A stretch of DNA of 58,707 nt from Beverwykella pulmonaria (Eukaryota; Ascomycota; Dothideomycetes; Pleosporales; Melanommataceae): positions 693,267 to 751,973 of the forward strand of contig BCHH01000007.1 of the NCBI GenBank assembly GCA_001599595.1, written 5' to 3'. The position numbers were made by a program, and so were the translations under genes. Positions 57,727 to 58,707 of this stretch are shown piece after piece. Every line of letters starts with the position of its first letter. Within the stretch, counting starts at the first letter, position 1. Below the pieces are notes generated by a model. It was not told where the DNA came from and searched no databases. It saw nothing but the letters and a program-made list of their open reading frames with translations.

Positions 57727-58514
57727 TGAAGTTGTCTCAACATGTGACACACAGGCCGACAAGTTCTTCCCATACGAGCTTTGCCATGCGACGCATTCTC
57801 CCCAGGAGGCTACTCGGCCACGTCGATGGGAACTTCTTCGTTTTCGATCCTAGCTTTCAAGGCGCGAATCACTTCGACTTCGACATAATCTCCTACAGAT
57901 GGGGCGAGGTAAAGCCGAAATACAAATGCGGATTAGACGGCGTGGACTGGGACGTGACCATATCCAGGAACAAGTTGGAAGACATCAAAAGACTGATGAT
58001 TAGCGCCAAAGTGCGGTATATGTGGGTGGACTGCTTGTGCATCAACCAGACCGATGAGAGGGAGAAGTCTGCCGAGATAGCTAAAATGTACGAGTATTAC
58101 AAGAGCGCCCGCAAGTGCCACATCCTGATAGACATGATCGAGGTGTGGAATCCGCAGGACATCGTGGATAATCTGAAGTTCATCGGTCACATACTGGCGC
58201 ACATAGGTGGTGAGGCGCTCGCCTCGGAGGCCATGCTGAGTAAGAACTTGACCAACCGCCTTTTGATGTGGGCGAACAGCAAGTGGACCTTTGACATAGA
58301 CAAGTCAACGGTGATGTCGGCTGCAATTGACTTGGGCGTGCTGAACTGTTACTCGACGTGCGTCGGCTCTGTTACGCTGTTCGACAACCTGTACTTCACC
58401 AGGGTGTGGACTTTTCAGGAAATGCTCCTCGGAAAGAATATAACTGTCGGTAACCCCGAGGTTATTCACGGTCACAGTAGAGGTAATCGACTGGTTGAAT
58501 GTATTACCACGTAG
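57726..58514 (+). CDS. HET-domain (heterokaryon incompatibility) protein, short
   Basis: 262 residues from ATG 57726; an internal Met at 57786 (MRRILPRRLLG) is an equally good start. HET-domain blocks are present: FDIISYRWG, then YMWVDCLCINQTDEREKSAE followed by KMYEYYKSARKCHIL, and a third block around YFTRVWTFQEMLLGKNI. HET proteins usually have several hundred residues beyond this domain, but here a stop follows within 35 residues of the third block. It may be a minimal HET protein, a truncated gene, or one with an intron at GAG|GTAATC (58480) leading to exons outside the window. Function in allorecognition or cell death is inferred from the family only. Confidence 0.85.
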   Translation: MKLSQHVTHRPTSSSHTSFAMRRILPRRLLGHVDGNFFVFDPSFQGANHFDFDIISYRWGEVKPKYKCGLDGVDWDVTISRNKLEDIKRLMISAKVRYMWVDCLCINQTDEREKSAEIAKMYEYYKSARKCHILIDMIEVWNPQDIVDNLKFIGHILAHIGGEALASEAMLSKNLTNRLLMWANSKWTFDIDKSTVMSAAIDLGVLNCYSTCVGSVTLFDNLYFTRVWTFQEMLLGKNITVGNPEVIHGHSRGNRLVECITT

Positions 58515-58645
58515 CAGTGGGCTCCAATACCGTAGTATTAGTGTCCTGCTTGTGTGGTGATGATATTCTTAAGGTTCTAAGATACGAGGATCCTTGAGGA
58601 TCCTTGACTCAGAAAGCTGATCATGTGACTGCCGCCAGAGCGGGG

Positions 58646-58691
58646 AAATCACGTGATATCAACGCTGAGAAATCATGTGATACCAACACTG
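58646..58691. repeat. 22-bp direct repeat after the HET gene
   Basis: Copies at 58646-58667 and 58670-58691 differ at three positions, all transitions. Both contain TCA[CT]GTGAT; a related TCATGTGAC is at 58621. Confidence 0.85.
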
Positions 58692-58707
58692 GCAACTCTC
58701 TAGATCG

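Noticed and set aside
57684..58691. CRISPR-like direct repeats
   Set aside because: Only two copies per side without spacers, in a eukaryotic genome.

Overview
The window is nuclear DNA of a filamentous ascomycete (Pezizomycotina). The evidence is protein-coding genes on both strands, mostly interrupted by short introns (about 46-150 nt, GT...AG, with CTAAC/CTGAC/TACTAAC-like branch sites), together with typical fungal families: a HET-domain protein, Clr2, Esa1, a tautomerase_3 protein, a fungal bZIP, a DUF4360 secreted protein and GH28. No bacterial, viral or organellar signature was seen. Class cannot be fixed from sequence alone. All gene models below were spliced by eye; exon coordinates are given and every complete multi-exon model keeps its reading frame.

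Layout. (1) 1-5.4 kb is an accessory block of modular repeat proteins: the 3' part of a TPR-protein-kinase fusion, a zinc-finger/ankyrin protein with nearly identical repeats, and a divergent zinc-finger protein whose body is about 48 hexapeptides fitting the left-handed beta-helix rule, with a decayed 3' end. (2) 6.3-21.8 kb is mostly housekeeping: aldo-keto reductase, REX4 exonuclease, ESA1 acetyltransferase, a long Q/P-rich protein of unknown function, a 55-residue membrane microprotein, ESF1 and RNase H2 subunit C. (3) 22.4-30 kb is accessory again: a coiled-coil protein and an Hsp70-like protein share one 295-bp divergent promoter, followed by an 845-residue single-pass membrane protein with four copies of a Cys/His module I do not recognise. 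(4) 31.5-41.2 kb holds a cyclopropane-fatty-acid-synthase-like enzyme, a tautomerase, a Tfc7-like histidine phosphatase, a FAR-17a/AIG1-like membrane protein and a bZIP factor. (5) 43.6-48.2 kb holds a mitochondrial thioredoxin-like protein, a secreted exo-polygalacturonase-like GH28 and a DUF4360 secreted protein. (6) 50-56.4 kb is a divergent pair of chromatin silencing/remodelling genes, Clr2 and an SNF2-PHD ATPase. (7) The right end carries a short HET-domain gene bracketed by small direct repeats.

How genes may work together: Clr2 and the SNF2-PHD protein share a 362-bp intergenic region, which suggests co-expression of silencing factors. The coiled-coil/Hsp70-like pair and the repeat-rich left block look like parts of the variable fungal recognition repertoire; this is inference. 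The candidates most likely to be undescribed are the hexapeptide zinc-finger protein (3.85-5.4 kb) and the four-fold Cys/His membrane protein (27.4-30.0 kb).
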